DNA from: Tsuneonella flava
Lineage (GTDB): Bacteria > Pseudomonadota > Alphaproteobacteria > Sphingomonadales > Sphingomonadaceae
Direction of reading: 5' to 3'
Length of the DNA stretch: 64,000 nt
NCBI RefSeq assembly: GCF_002870965.1
Contig: NZ_PHSO01000004.1
Location: forward strand, 310,001 to 374,000
Shown here in pieces: positions 43,609-52,042 of this stretch; the first letter of the stretch is position 1; each line of letters opens with the position of its first letter. Under the pieces are notes generated by a model. It was not told the DNA's origin. It did no database searches and was given only the letters and a program-made list of their open reading frames with translations. Both the position numbers and the translations under genes were made by a program.

Positions 43609-43745
43609 ATGGTCAGTATTTTTCCGGGTTGGGCGGACCGTGGATGGTCCGGGATGGAACTGTGGCAGTCGCTATCCGTAAATTTACCCGCCCTTGCACA
43701 CGCAATGATGAGAAAGTCAAGAAATTGTAGAAACGGTATGGCGGA

Positions 43746-44297
43746 TCAGTTGCCTACTTCAACCAATCGACGCAGGCTGCTGATCGAACAATTGCTGCCC
43801 GCGCGGGAATGAATTTTATCGCGGTTGACGCACATTTGCCCGTCGCGCGTCCGCTCAAGATAGAATCCGGCGTAGTAATCGCGCGCACTGCAATTGCGCG
43901 CCAGTTGCGCGGTCACCAGCGTGCGATCGCTAAGGAACAATAGTAGACGATCATCACCACGCGGTTCGACTCCGACGATTCTGTTCACCGGAATGCAATT
44001 GCCCATCTTACGCTCGACCAGCCGGGGCGGCGGCGGAACATCCATCCCATTAAAAGCACTGGGCCGCACGGAATTGCCGCGCGGCGATATGCGGATGATA
44101 ACCCGCTGTTCAATCCGCACCTGATCGAATGCAGGTGTTTGCGTGGGTGGCGCGAGCGGAAGCCATTCGCTCACTTCCGAACCTGCGGGCGGGCGATCTT
44201 CTGGCGCCGTCAGGTGCGAACGATCCATCGATCCCTCAGGAAGGGTACTCGGAAATAGCAACGCAAGTGGCGCGACAAGGGCGAGCATGAGGTTCAT
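43746..44297 (-). CDS. Secreted hypothetical protein
   Basis: About 183 residues from ATG 44297: a short signal-like hydrophobic start (MNLMLALVAPLALLFPS), a Pro-rich segment (RPPAGSEVSEW, PPPPRLVERK), then a Cys-containing C-terminal part (GNCIPVNRIVGVEPRGDDRLLLFLSDRTL, NCSARDYYAGFYLER, MCVNRDKIHSRAGSNC). Four Cys in this half suggest disulphides in the periplasm. It resembles conserved sphingomonad proteins of unknown function but no family name can be given. No clear ribosome site; a second ATG nine bases downstream is possible. Divergent from the FAD oxidase gene. Confidence 0.65.
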   Translation of the reverse strand: MNLMLALVAPLALLFPSTLPEGSMDRSHLTAPEDRPPAGSEVSEWLPLAPPTQTPAFDQVRIEQRVIIRISPRGNSVRPSAFNGMDVPPPPRLVERKMGNCIPVNRIVGVEPRGDDRLLLFLSDRTLVTAQLARNCSARDYYAGFYLERTRDGQMCVNRDKIHSRAGSNCSISSLRRLVEVGN

Positions 44298-44446
44298 GGT
44301 GAAGAGCGGGCAATGGCCCGAAAATGGACTCCCTGTGTCAATATGCCAACCGCTCTTACGACCTCTGCTTGAATATCGGCTTAATCCCGCAGTCGAAGAT
44401 CGCAAGTTCTGGCTCTTTACCGGCCGCCTGTGCAATAGCGCCAACA

Positions 44447-45892
44447 ATGACTGAAACGACATTTTTTGCAGAGGCGTCCACGCTGCTGGGCCCGCGCGGG
44501 CTTACTCGTGACCCGGAACTGGTCGATGCCTGGCTGACCGACTGGCGTGGTCGCTTTACAGGTGCGACATGTGCTCTGGCCTCGCCAGCATCCGCCGAAG
44601 AAGTATCTGCATTGGTCAAATTATGCGCGAAGCACGGTGTGCCGATTGTGCCACAAGGTGGAAACAGCGGGATGTGTGGCGGAGCTACGCCAGATGGGAG
44701 TGGTACCGCCTTGTTGCTTTCGCTTCGGCGCATGGATGCCATTCGTGCAATCAATGCAGACGCCGGGCAAGCGGTGTGTGAAGCCGGGGTTATCCTGCAA
44801 AATTTGCATGAGGCGGTGGAAGCCGGAGGGATGCGTTTCCCCCTCACTCTTGGAGGAAAAGGTTCGGCAACAATTGGTGGCCTAATTTCCACTAATGCCG
44901 GCGGTACTCAAGTTTTGCAGCACGGGTCGATGCGCGCGCAAGTCCTCGGTCTGGAAGCGGTTCTGGCTGATGGGCAGGTGTTCAATGCGATGACTGCATT
45001 GAAGAAAGACAATCGCGGGTTCGACCTGAAACAGTTGCTGATCGGTTCGGAGGGGACGCTTGGCATCGTTACCGCAGCAACTCTTCGCATCGTGCCTGCG
45101 ATTGGCGAAAGACGCGTGATTTGGGCGGGGGTGGATTCGCTGGAAACGGCACGAGCGCTGCTGCTGAAATTCCAGCACGGGGCAGGCCATGCACTCGAAG
45201 GATTCGAAGTGCTCGCTCAGTCAACCCTTGAAGACGTTCTCCGTCACCTTCCCGGATCGCGCGGACCATTAGCTGGCAAACATGCATGGCATGCTCTCAT
45301 CGAATTGGTGGCAGAACCCGGCAAAGCAGGGAAGATCGATGAACTGGCTGAAGGTATGATGGTCAGCTCATTCGAAAGCGGGCTGATCGAAGACGCGACC
45401 ATCGCCGCCAACGAATCGCAGGCTGAAGCATTCTGGTTGCTGCGCGATTCAATTGCACCGGCGGAACGGGAAAAGGGCCCGGCAGTGCAACACGACATTT
45501 CCGTCCCGGTCGAGCGGATGCCTGCCTTTGTGGCTGCAGCAATACCACGAATTGAGCAGGAATGGCCCGGAACGGAAGCGATTGCATTCGGGCATCTCGG
45601 CGATGGCAACGTCCATTTCCATGTTATCGCGCCTGACGGTGTCGATCCATCGAGATGGTACGAAACCGATGGCAAAACGATCAGCGCGCAGGTCTATGAG
45701 ATGGTCACCCAATGGGATGGATCAATCAGTGCGGAGCACGGCATCGGGCAACTCAAGCGCGACGAACTTGGCCGCCTTGGCGATCCCGTCGCGCTGCATA
45801 TAATGCGGAAGGTCAAGCAGGCGCTCGATCCGCAAGGATTGCTCAACCCCGGCAAGCTCGTGCCGCTTGCACAGGGCGGTGCCACTCCCTAA
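44447..45892 (+). CDS. GlcD/LDH-like FAD-binding oxidoreductase
   Basis: A 481-residue flavoprotein of the PCMH (vanillyl-alcohol oxidase) type. The FAD-binding half has IVPQGGNSGMCGGATPDGSG and LGGKGSATIGGLISTNAGGTQVLQHGSMRAQVLGLE, then LLIGSEGTLGIVT. The C-terminal substrate half includes AFGHLGDGNVHFHV and SAEHGIGQLKRDEL, which are metal/substrate motifs of the GlcD, D-lactate and D-2-hydroxyglutarate dehydrogenase group. D-2-hydroxyglutarate or D-lactate is the likely substrate class but this cannot be fixed. ATG 44447 begins the family sequence; the upstream frame back to 44324 does not. Confidence 0.88.
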   Translation: MTETTFFAEASTLLGPRGLTRDPELVDAWLTDWRGRFTGATCALASPASAEEVSALVKLCAKHGVPIVPQGGNSGMCGGATPDGSGTALLLSLRRMDAIRAINADAGQAVCEAGVILQNLHEAVEAGGMRFPLTLGGKGSATIGGLISTNAGGTQVLQHGSMRAQVLGLEAVLADGQVFNAMTALKKDNRGFDLKQLLIGSEGTLGIVTAATLRIVPAIGERRVIWAGVDSLETARALLLKFQHGAGHALEGFEVLAQSTLEDVLRHLPGSRGPLAGKHAWHALIELVAEPGKAGKIDELAEGMMVSSFESGLIEDATIAANESQAEAFWLLRDSIAPAEREKGPAVQHDISVPVERMPAFVAAAIPRIEQEWPGTEAIAFGHLGDGNVHFHVIAPDGVDPSRWYETDGKTISAQVYEMVTQWDGSISAEHGIGQLKRDELGRLGDPVALHIMRKVKQALDPQGLLNPGKLVPLAQGGATP

Positions 45893-45971
45893 AGCGACCG
45901 TCCACAGTGCCGTCTGGATGAATGGTCCGGCGCGGCCAACTTATTCTGATCCCCTTCTTTGGAGATGTCCG

Positions 45972-46769
45972 ATGGCCACTGCGCCCGAAACCAACCTGCC
46001 TTTGTTTTACAATGACCTGATGCCGCTGAACAGCCGCGACCACGCCAAGTGGCGCGCAAAACAGATCGAATCGCTCAAATGGCTTTCCGGTCAGCACGCC
46101 ATCCCGCTGACGGTAGATGAGTTCGTGCAGACTCAGCGCGACTACCCCATCGTTTTCAGCTCGGGCGAAAACCCTGTTCCGCTTGCGCTGATGGGCCTCA
46201 ACGAAGGTGTAAACGTATTTGTCGACGAAAACGGCAAAGTCACCGACCCCGTTTATATTCCGGCTTATGTCCGCCGTTATCCCTTTATGCTCGCCCGCCT
46301 TACCCCCGATGCAGAAGAACTCTCGCTTTGCTTCGATCCGACCGCAGGCGTGATCGGTGACTTCAGCGAAGGTGAAATTCTGTTCGACGATCAGGGTAAA
46401 CCGGCCCCCACCGTGGAAGGTATCCTCAACTTCTGCGAACAGTTTGAACAGGCTGGCGCGCGCACCCAGGCTTTCATCGAAGAAATCAAGAAGCACGATC
46501 TGCTGATGGAAGGTGAAATCGCTATCACCGACAACTCCAAGCCCGATCAGCCCTTCGTGTATCGCGGTTTCCAGATGATCAACGAGGAAAAGCTGCGCGA
46601 ACTGAGTGGCGATGTACTCAGCGAATGGACCAAGAACGGCCTCCTTCCTCTGCTCCATGCCCACCTTTTCTCGCTCGATCTTATGCGCGTGATCTTCGGA
46701 ATGCAGATGGGCCAGGGCAAAGTGCCGCAGCCAACTGCGCTCAACCCGGCCGAAACGCCAGCATCCTGA
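45972..46769 (+). CDS. sapC: SapC family protein
   Basis: A 265-residue cytoplasmic-looking protein with no signal peptide. It matches the SapC family: LPLFYNDLMPLNSRDHAKWR at the N-terminus, IPLTVDEFVQTQRDYPIVFS, VDENGKVTDPVYIPAYVRRYPF and a C-terminal GFQMINEEKLRELSG. The family is common in Sphingomonadales; its name comes from an S-layer link in Campylobacter, but the role in these bacteria is unknown. GGAGATG lies before the ATG and a strong terminator follows, so it is a single-gene transcript. Confidence 0.88.
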   Translation: MATAPETNLPLFYNDLMPLNSRDHAKWRAKQIESLKWLSGQHAIPLTVDEFVQTQRDYPIVFSSGENPVPLALMGLNEGVNVFVDENGKVTDPVYIPAYVRRYPFMLARLTPDAEELSLCFDPTAGVIGDFSEGEILFDDQGKPAPTVEGILNFCEQFEQAGARTQAFIEEIKKHDLLMEGEIAITDNSKPDQPFVYRGFQMINEEKLRELSGDVLSEWTKNGLLPLLHAHLFSLDLMRVIFGMQMGQGKVPQPTALNPAETPAS

Positions 46770-46933
46770 TTTTCATATTCCAACTGCGCGGGCACGGCCA
46801 AACGCCCTGCCCGCGCGATTGGATGAGGGTTGAACTGGCCCCGATCAGAGCCTATCTTCCCAATACCGGATCGCGCTTCCCTCATGGCCGGTCCGGCAGG
46901 TGCATCATGATGCACCTCCTCCCTGAACCTTGG

Positions 46934-46965
46934 CCACCTCGTGCATTTGCACGAGGTGGTTTTTT
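46934..46965 (+). terminator. Strong Rho-independent terminator after sapC
   Basis: CCACCTCGTGC-ATTT-GCACGAGGTGG is a perfect 11-bp stem with a 4-base loop followed by six T. It is about 165 bases past the sapC stop and 15 bases before the convergent gene's stop. Confidence 0.92.
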
Positions 46966-46979
46966 ATGGGCCTACGATT

Positions 46980-47918
46980 TTATTCGGCGGCAAGCGGGAT
47001 CGCAGAGCCGCGCCCCAGTTCGGCAATTTGCCCTGCCAGTTGACTCACCAGCCCAGCCACCAGTCGCGCGACCCCGTTCATACGAACGGACGGCTCGCTG
47101 AGATGCGAATCAAGGTAGCTGGAGCGGCAAATCTCGATCTGAATTGCGTGTATTCCCCGCGCCGGCAGGGCGTGACGATCAAGCACATAACCACCAGCAT
47201 AGGGCCGGTTGTGTGCAACCAAACGGCCATGCTGACCAAAATAGTCGAGCGCGGTCGCAACGATCCCCGGATCGCAACTTGCTCCAAACCTGTCGCCTAT
47301 GACAAACTCGGCCGTCCGCTCACCGGGGTGGCGCGGTCGCAATGGCGGCATTGAATGGAGATCGATCAGTAGGGCCGCTCCCCAACGATCGCGAATCAAA
47401 TCCAGCGAACGCCCAAGTGCCGCATGATAAGGTTGGTGGATATCAGCGATCCGTGAATCCAGTTCGGCGCGCTCAATCGGTCCGCTCCAGATCTCGCCAA
47501 TTCCGGCCAACCGGCGTGGCACTAACCCCAACCCACTTCGCGAACGACGATTGGCAAGCGAATGCCGTGCCTCGTCTCTGGCCCCACCAGACACCATGCT
47601 CCAATCCATATCGTCTGTTGCCCGATTGAGATCGATCATCGCCCGCGGTGCGTATGCCCATAGCAACGCCGCTCCGGTCTGCTCTGCCACAGTCCGGCCA
47701 ATGAGATCGACATAGCGATCTTCGAGACGCAGCGTTGTCTGAGCGGAACGGCGCATTTTGGCCAACAATTGCTCAGGATAATCGCGCCCGGCATGCGGCA
47801 CCGATATCAATACAGGCAAAGGGGTCTGTGTTATGCCCGTTAGAACGAACGCCCGCTTACCATCACTTCCTGGAATATATCCGCCCGATTCGCCTGTGTG
47901 ATCGTTTATATCGTTCAT
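46980..47918 (-). CDS. N-formylglutamate amidohydrolase-like protein
   Basis: About 312 residues. The family core is clear: PVLISVPHAGRDYPEQLL at about residue 36, LRLEDRYVDLIG, RAMIDLNRATDDMDWSMV (metal-binding Asp/Asn), a conserved LIDLHSMPPLRPRHPGERTAEFVIGDRFG, and C-terminal IQIEICRSSYLD. The family hydrolyses N-formylglutamate in histidine breakdown, but many members, including ones next to cpdR, have unproven roles. ATG 47918 is chosen; the frame is open to 47978. Divergent from cpdR, a linkage known in alphaproteobacteria. Confidence 0.86.
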   Translation of the reverse strand: MNDINDHTGESGGYIPGSDGKRAFVLTGITQTPLPVLISVPHAGRDYPEQLLAKMRRSAQTTLRLEDRYVDLIGRTVAEQTGAALLWAYAPRAMIDLNRATDDMDWSMVSGGARDEARHSLANRRSRSGLGLVPRRLAGIGEIWSGPIERAELDSRIADIHQPYHAALGRSLDLIRDRWGAALLIDLHSMPPLRPRHPGERTAEFVIGDRFGASCDPGIVATALDYFGQHGRLVAHNRPYAGGYVLDRHALPARGIHAIQIEICRSSYLDSHLSEPSVRMNGVARLVAGLVSQLAGQIAELGRGSAIPLAAE

Positions 47919-48013
47919 CAAAACTAGAATGCTCCCACGCGGAAGGCATGTCAAAACAGGTGGGAACGACAAACGCATAAGATTTCTTAAGTGCTCTCCG
48001 CTATACGAACCGC

Positions 48014-48403
48014 ATGACCGAACTGCGGAAAATCAAGATTCTCCTGGCTGAAGACGACGATGCGATGCGTACCTATCTGGTGCGCGCGCTGGAGAAAGCC
48101 GATTATGAAGTTCTCGCTGTCGACCGGGGAACGGCGGCGATACCCCACCTTCAGAATGGCGATTTCGACCTGCTTCTGTCTGACATTGTGATGCCGGAAA
48201 TGGACGGGATCGAGCTTGCCCAGCGGTGCAATGAGATCGCCCCGCGGACAAAAGTTATGTTCATTACCGGATTTGCAGCAGTCACATTGCGTGCGAGTCG
48301 CGAGCAGCCGCAGGCAAAAGTGCTCTCCAAACCATTCCATCTCCGCGATCTTGTGATGGAAGTGGACCGTGTTTTCGCCGGGGAAGCACAAGCGAGTCTT
48401 TGA
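48014..48403 (+). CDS. cpdR: CpdR-like single-domain response regulator
   Basis: A 129-residue receiver domain without output domain: acidic cluster LLAEDDDAM (13-18), phosphoacceptor Asp57 in LLLSDIVMPEMDG, MFITGFAAV (Thr switch) and LSKPFHLRDLV (Lys). CpdR in Caulobacter receives phosphate from the CckA-ChpT relay and, when unphosphorylated, primes ClpXP substrate degradation. The family call is supported by the short length, the IVMPEMDGIELAQR pattern and the neighbour gene; cckA lies later in this window. Confidence 0.87.
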   Translation: MTELRKIKILLAEDDDAMRTYLVRALEKADYEVLAVDRGTAAIPHLQNGDFDLLLSDIVMPEMDGIELAQRCNEIAPRTKVMFITGFAAVTLRASREQPQAKVLSKPFHLRDLVMEVDRVFAGEAQASL

Positions 48404-48471
48404 CCTCTTGCACAGGCGCGCCGCACTCGCTACATGGCCGCCTCGCCGCACAAGCGGTTGTCCGATAGTGC

Positions 48472-48546
48472 GGGCGTATAGCTCAGTGGTAGAGCACTAT
48501 GTTGACATCGTAGGGGTCGCAAGTTCAATCCTTGCTACGCCCACCA
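48472..48546 (+). tRNA. tRNA-Val (anticodon GAC)
   Basis: A 75-nt cloverleaf with acceptor pair GGGCGTA/TACGCCC, D arm GCTCAGTGGTAGAGC, anticodon stem CTATG/CGTAG around TTGACAT (anticodon GAC, reading GUC), T arm GCAAGTTCAATCCTTGC and encoded CCA. Clear tRNA. Confidence 0.96.
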
Positions 48547-48560
48547 TCGGACCTTTCGCA

Positions 48561-48586
48561 AAAGGCGTCGCGCAAGCGGCGCCTTT
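48561..48586 (+). terminator. Terminator after tRNA-Val
   Basis: AAAGGCGTCGC-GCAA-GCGGCGCCTTT forms an almost perfect stem (one mismatch), ending in TTT. It is 14 bases beyond the tRNA 3' end. Confidence 0.75.
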
Positions 48587-48663
48587 CGTGTTTCCAGCCC
48601 CCACCTTGCACCTGCGCGTCTAGCTGCTAAAGCGCGGCAAACTCTCATACGAACAGGATGAAC

Positions 48664-49884
48664 ATGGCCAAGATCAAGGTGAAGAACCCGGTCGTCGAAA
48701 TCGACGGCGACGAGATGACCCGCATTATCTGGCAGTGGATTCGCGAGCGGCTGATTCAGCCCTATCTCGACATCGACCTCCGGTATTACGATCTTTCGAT
48801 CGAGAAACGCGACGAAACCGACGATCAGATCACCGTCGATGCCGCCAACGCGATCAAGGAACATGGCGTCGGCGTGAAATGCGCCACGATCACACCTGAC
48901 GAAGCGCGCGTCGAAGAATTCGGCCTCAAGAAAATGTGGAAGAGCCCCAACGGCACGATCCGCAATATTCTGGGCGGGGTCGTCTTCCGCGAACCCATCG
49001 TGATCGACAATGTGCCGCGGCTGGTGCCCGGATGGACCGACCCCATCGTTGTCGGCCGCCACGCATTCGGTGACCAGTACAAGGCGACCGACACACTGAT
49101 TCCGGGCAAGGGCAAGCTGCGCCTCGTATTCGAAGGCGAAGACGGCAAGAACATCGATCTCGATGTATTCGACTTCCCATCAAGCGGCGTCGCCATGGCG
49201 ATGTACAACCTCGACGATTCGATCCGCGATTTCGCCCGCGCCAGCTTTAACTACGGCCTTGACCGTGGATGGCCCGTGTATCTTTCGACGAAGAACACGA
49301 TCCTCAAGGCCTACGATGGCCGCTTCAAGGATCTGTTCCAGGATGTATTCGACACCGAATTCAAGCCTCAGTTCGAAAAGAAAGGCCTGACCTACGAACA
49401 CCGCCTGATCGACGATATGGTCGCTTCGGCACTGAAGTGGAACGGCAAGTTCATCTGGGCATGTAAGAACTACGACGGCGACGTGCAGTCGGACATCGTC
49501 GCACAGGGCTTCGGCTCGCTCGGCCTGATGACATCTGTGCTGATGGCGCCCGACGGCAAGACCGTCGAAGCGGAAGCCGCTCACGGCACCGTCACCCGCC
49601 ACTATCGCCAGCACCAGCAGGGCAAGGCGACCAGCACCAACCCGATCGCCAGTATTTTCGCCTGGACGCGCGGGCTGATGTATCGCGGCAAGTTCGACGA
49701 CACCCCTGAAGTGGTGAAGTTCGCCGAAACGCTGGAGCAGGTCTGCATCAAGACAGTTGAGAGCGGTCAGATGACCAAAGACCTCGCGCTGCTGATCGGG
49801 CCGGGCCAGTCGTGGTTGACCACCGAACAATTCTTCGAAGCGATTGTGAATAACCTCGAAAAGGAAATGGCCAACTGGGCCTGA
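48664..49884 (+). CDS. icd: Isocitrate dehydrogenase (NADP+), dimeric type
   Basis: TCA-cycle enzyme oxidising isocitrate to 2-oxoglutarate with NADP. 406 residues of the eukaryote-like homodimeric class: [22 protein letters not shown] at the N-terminus, [14 protein letters not shown], the phosphorylation/substrate region [50 protein letters not shown] and [12 protein letters not shown] (cofactor/substrate loop). ATG 48664 has AGGA five bases upstream and gives the standard MAKIKVKNP start; an ATG six bases before it is possible. Confidence 0.96.
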   Translation: MAKIKVKNPVVEIDGDEMTRIIWQWIRERLIQPYLDIDLRYYDLSIEKRDETDDQITVDAANAIKEHGVGVKCATITPDEARVEEFGLKKMWKSPNGTIRNILGGVVFREPIVIDNVPRLVPGWTDPIVVGRHAFGDQYKATDTLIPGKGKLRLVFEGEDGKNIDLDVFDFPSSGVAMAMYNLDDSIRDFARASFNYGLDRGWPVYLSTKNTILKAYDGRFKDLFQDVFDTEFKPQFEKKGLTYEHRLIDDMVASALKWNGKFIWACKNYDGDVQSDIVAQGFGSLGLMTSVLMAPDGKTVEAEAAHGTVTRHYRQHQQGKATSTNPIASIFAWTRGLMYRGKFDDTPEVVKFAETLEQVCIKTVESGQMTKDLALLIGPGQSWLTTEQFFEAIVNNLEKEMANWA

Positions 49885-49912
49885 TCTTTTTCTCCAATCG
49901 TCAACGGAATAG

Positions 49913-49942
49913 AAGGCCCCCGGATATTCGGGGGCCTTTTTC
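49913..49942 (+). terminator. Rho-independent terminator after icd
   Basis: AAGGCCCCCG ... CGGGGGCCTT (10-bp perfect stem, 6-base loop) is followed by TTT. About 30 bases after the icd stop. Confidence 0.9.
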
Positions 49943-50014
49943 ATATCCTTGCAGGAAACGTCTCACCGCGCTCCGGTCCGTGACAATCGATGCTTACGCC
50001 GATAGGTGAACCGA

Positions 50015-51775
50015 ATGTCCGCCGAACTAAACACCCCCATGCTGTCCGACGCGCTGGTGATTCTCGGCGCGGCAGGGATTGTCATCCCTGTGTTCCACCG
50101 CTTCCGCATCACGCCTGTGATCGGGTTCATTCTGATCGGCATTGCAGTCGGCCCGTTCGGGTTGGGCAAGCTGGTGTATGAATATCCCTGGCTGAACCAT
50201 TTCACGATAACCGACCCCAAGGGCTTGGAGCCATTCGCGGAATTCGGCATCATCCTGCTGCTGTTCACGATCGGGCTGGAACTGTCTTTCAAGCGGCTGT
50301 GGACCATGCGGAAACTCGTGTTCGGTCTCGGCGCACTCGAGCTGACGATAACGGGCAGCCTGCTGGCTATCTTCCTGATGATGCTTGGGCAATTTTGGAC
50401 CGGCGCACTCGGCCTCGGACTGGCGCTGGCGCTCAGTTCAACGGCAATCGTTCTCCCCATTTCCGGCACAACCAGCCCGGTGGGGCGCGCAGCGCTGTCG
50501 ATGTTACTGTTCGAAGATATTGCGATTGTGCCTATCATTTTCATGCTCGGCGCAATGGCGCCCTATGCAGGGGAAGCGGGATGGGGCGGCCTTCTTGGAA
50601 CATTGTGGAAAGGCGGCCTTGTCGTGGTAGCCCTCCTGGTTCTCGGTCGGATCGCCCTGCCCCGTCTGTTTGCTCAGGCAGCACGTACCAAAAGCCCCGA
50701 ACTGTTTCTGGCCGCCAGTTTGCTCGTGGTTATCGGAGCAAGCCTCGCCACAGCCGTTACCGGGCTCTCTCCGATCGTGGGGGCGCTAATCGCCGGACTA
50801 CTGATCGCCGAGACCGAATACAGCACGGAAGTCGAAGAAATCATGGAGCCCTTCAAAGGGCTTGCGCTCGGGATATTTCTCATCACCGTTGGGATGAGCA
50901 TCGATCTCGCCACCATCTGGAGCAACCTGTGGACGTTGGCACTGGCTGTCGTCGCTGTGCTGACCTTCAAGGCCTGCGTCACCGGGGTTTTGCTGCGGAT
51001 GATGGGTGCCCGGCGTAGTACGGCTGCGGAAACCGGCGTATTGATGGCAAGCCCCAGTGAAACGACGCTAATCGTGCTGAGCGCAGCCAGCGCCGCCTTG
51101 TTGATTCAGCCCGGCACCGCACAATTCTGGCAGATCGTTACTGCCATCGGCCTCACCGTTACTCCCCTTTTGGCCCGGTTGGGTCGCATTATCGGGAGGC
51201 AGGTCGATCCCGTGCCGGAAATGGCGGTGGAGGATCGCGGCGTACCTCGAGTGATCATCGTTGGCATCGGCCGCGTGGGACGCCTCGTGGCGGATATGCT
51301 TGACATGCATGGCAAACCGTACGTGGCAATCGATTCCGATGCCGACCTGATCGCACGAGCGAAGCGCAAGGGATACCATGCGACATTTGGCGATGCATCT
51401 CATGGTCACGCGCTGGAACGGCTCGGGATCGATCATGCGCTGGCAATCATCCTGACAATGGACGAGCCTGTTCTGGCCCATCGTCTGACTACCAAGCTGC
51501 GTAAATCGCACCCAAACCTGACGATTATATCCCGCGCACGCGATCTGACCCACGCCACCGATCTCTATCGGGCAGGTGCGACCCACGCGGTGCCGGAAAC
51601 GCTGGAAAGCTCGCTTCAATTGTCGGAGGCTCTGCTGGTCGATCTGGGTGTTGCGATGGGGCCTGTGATTGCCTCCATTCACGAAAAGCGCGACGAATTC
51701 CGCAGCCAGATTCAGCGCGAGGCTCAGTTGGAGCACAAGCCTAAACTGCGGACTTCGGTTGCAGAATCGGGATAG
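50015..51775 (+). CDS. CPA2-family cation:proton antiporter with TrkA-N domain (KefB/YbaL-like)
   Basis: A 586-residue inner-membrane protein. The first about 385 residues hold 12-13 membrane segments with the exchanger motifs SDALVILGAAGIVIPVFHRFR, GPFGLGKL, FAEFGIILLLFTIGLELSFKRLW and LLFEDIAIVPIIF, where the ED pair is the ion-binding site of CPA2 antiporters. The C-terminus is a Rossmann TrkA-N domain (VIIVGIGRVGRLVADML, followed by YVAIDSDADL and GDASHGHALERLG). It exchanges K+ or Na+ for H+. No glutathione-gating partner (KefF/G-like) is adjacent. ATG 50015 has AGGTG eight bases before it. Confidence 0.9.
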   Translation: MSAELNTPMLSDALVILGAAGIVIPVFHRFRITPVIGFILIGIAVGPFGLGKLVYEYPWLNHFTITDPKGLEPFAEFGIILLLFTIGLELSFKRLWTMRKLVFGLGALELTITGSLLAIFLMMLGQFWTGALGLGLALALSSTAIVLPISGTTSPVGRAALSMLLFEDIAIVPIIFMLGAMAPYAGEAGWGGLLGTLWKGGLVVVALLVLGRIALPRLFAQAARTKSPELFLAASLLVVIGASLATAVTGLSPIVGALIAGLLIAETEYSTEVEEIMEPFKGLALGIFLITVGMSIDLATIWSNLWTLALAVVAVLTFKACVTGVLLRMMGARRSTAAETGVLMASPSETTLIVLSAASAALLIQPGTAQFWQIVTAIGLTVTPLLARLGRIIGRQVDPVPEMAVEDRGVPRVIIVGIGRVGRLVADMLDMHGKPYVAIDSDADLIARAKRKGYHATFGDASHGHALERLGIDHALAIILTMDEPVLAHRLTTKLRKSHPNLTIISRARDLTHATDLYRAGATHAVPETLESSLQLSEALLVDLGVAMGPVIASIHEKRDEFRSQIQREAQLEHKPKLRTSVAESG

Positions 51776-51821
51776 ATTGCGCCGCTCGCTCGTTATTCCC
51801 TTAAACCGAGAGGAGATAACG

Positions 51822-51998
51822 ATGAGCGACGCCAAACAGCACCCAAAGGCAGCCCCCAGCCAAAAGCCGCAGAATCAGGTTGGCGAGAACCACGGCGCCA
51901 TCAATGGCCCGCAACGCACGGGGCATAACACCCGTACCACCGACACGCCGCGAGGCAGCGAAGTGGAAACCCGCAATTCAAGCAATCGACGCGGATGA
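51822..51998 (+). CDS. Small hydrophilic protein, function unknown
   Basis: 58 residues, almost entirely polar, with no Cys, Trp, Phe or Tyr: rich in Lys, Asn, Gln, Pro, Thr and Arg (MSDAKQHPKAAPSQK ... EVETRNSSNRRG), so probably disordered. It is supported by a strong Shine-Dalgarno (GAGGAGA) six bases before the ATG and by position just after the antiporter gene. No family was recognised. The longer frame upstream to 51669 overlaps the antiporter and is not believed. Confidence 0.65.
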   Translation: MSDAKQHPKAAPSQKPQNQVGENHGAINGPQRTGHNTRTTDTPRGSEVETRNSSNRRG

Positions 51999-52042
51999 TC
52001 CGCCCCTAAATTACAGGGATGCGCTGAACTCGTGCAAGCAGA

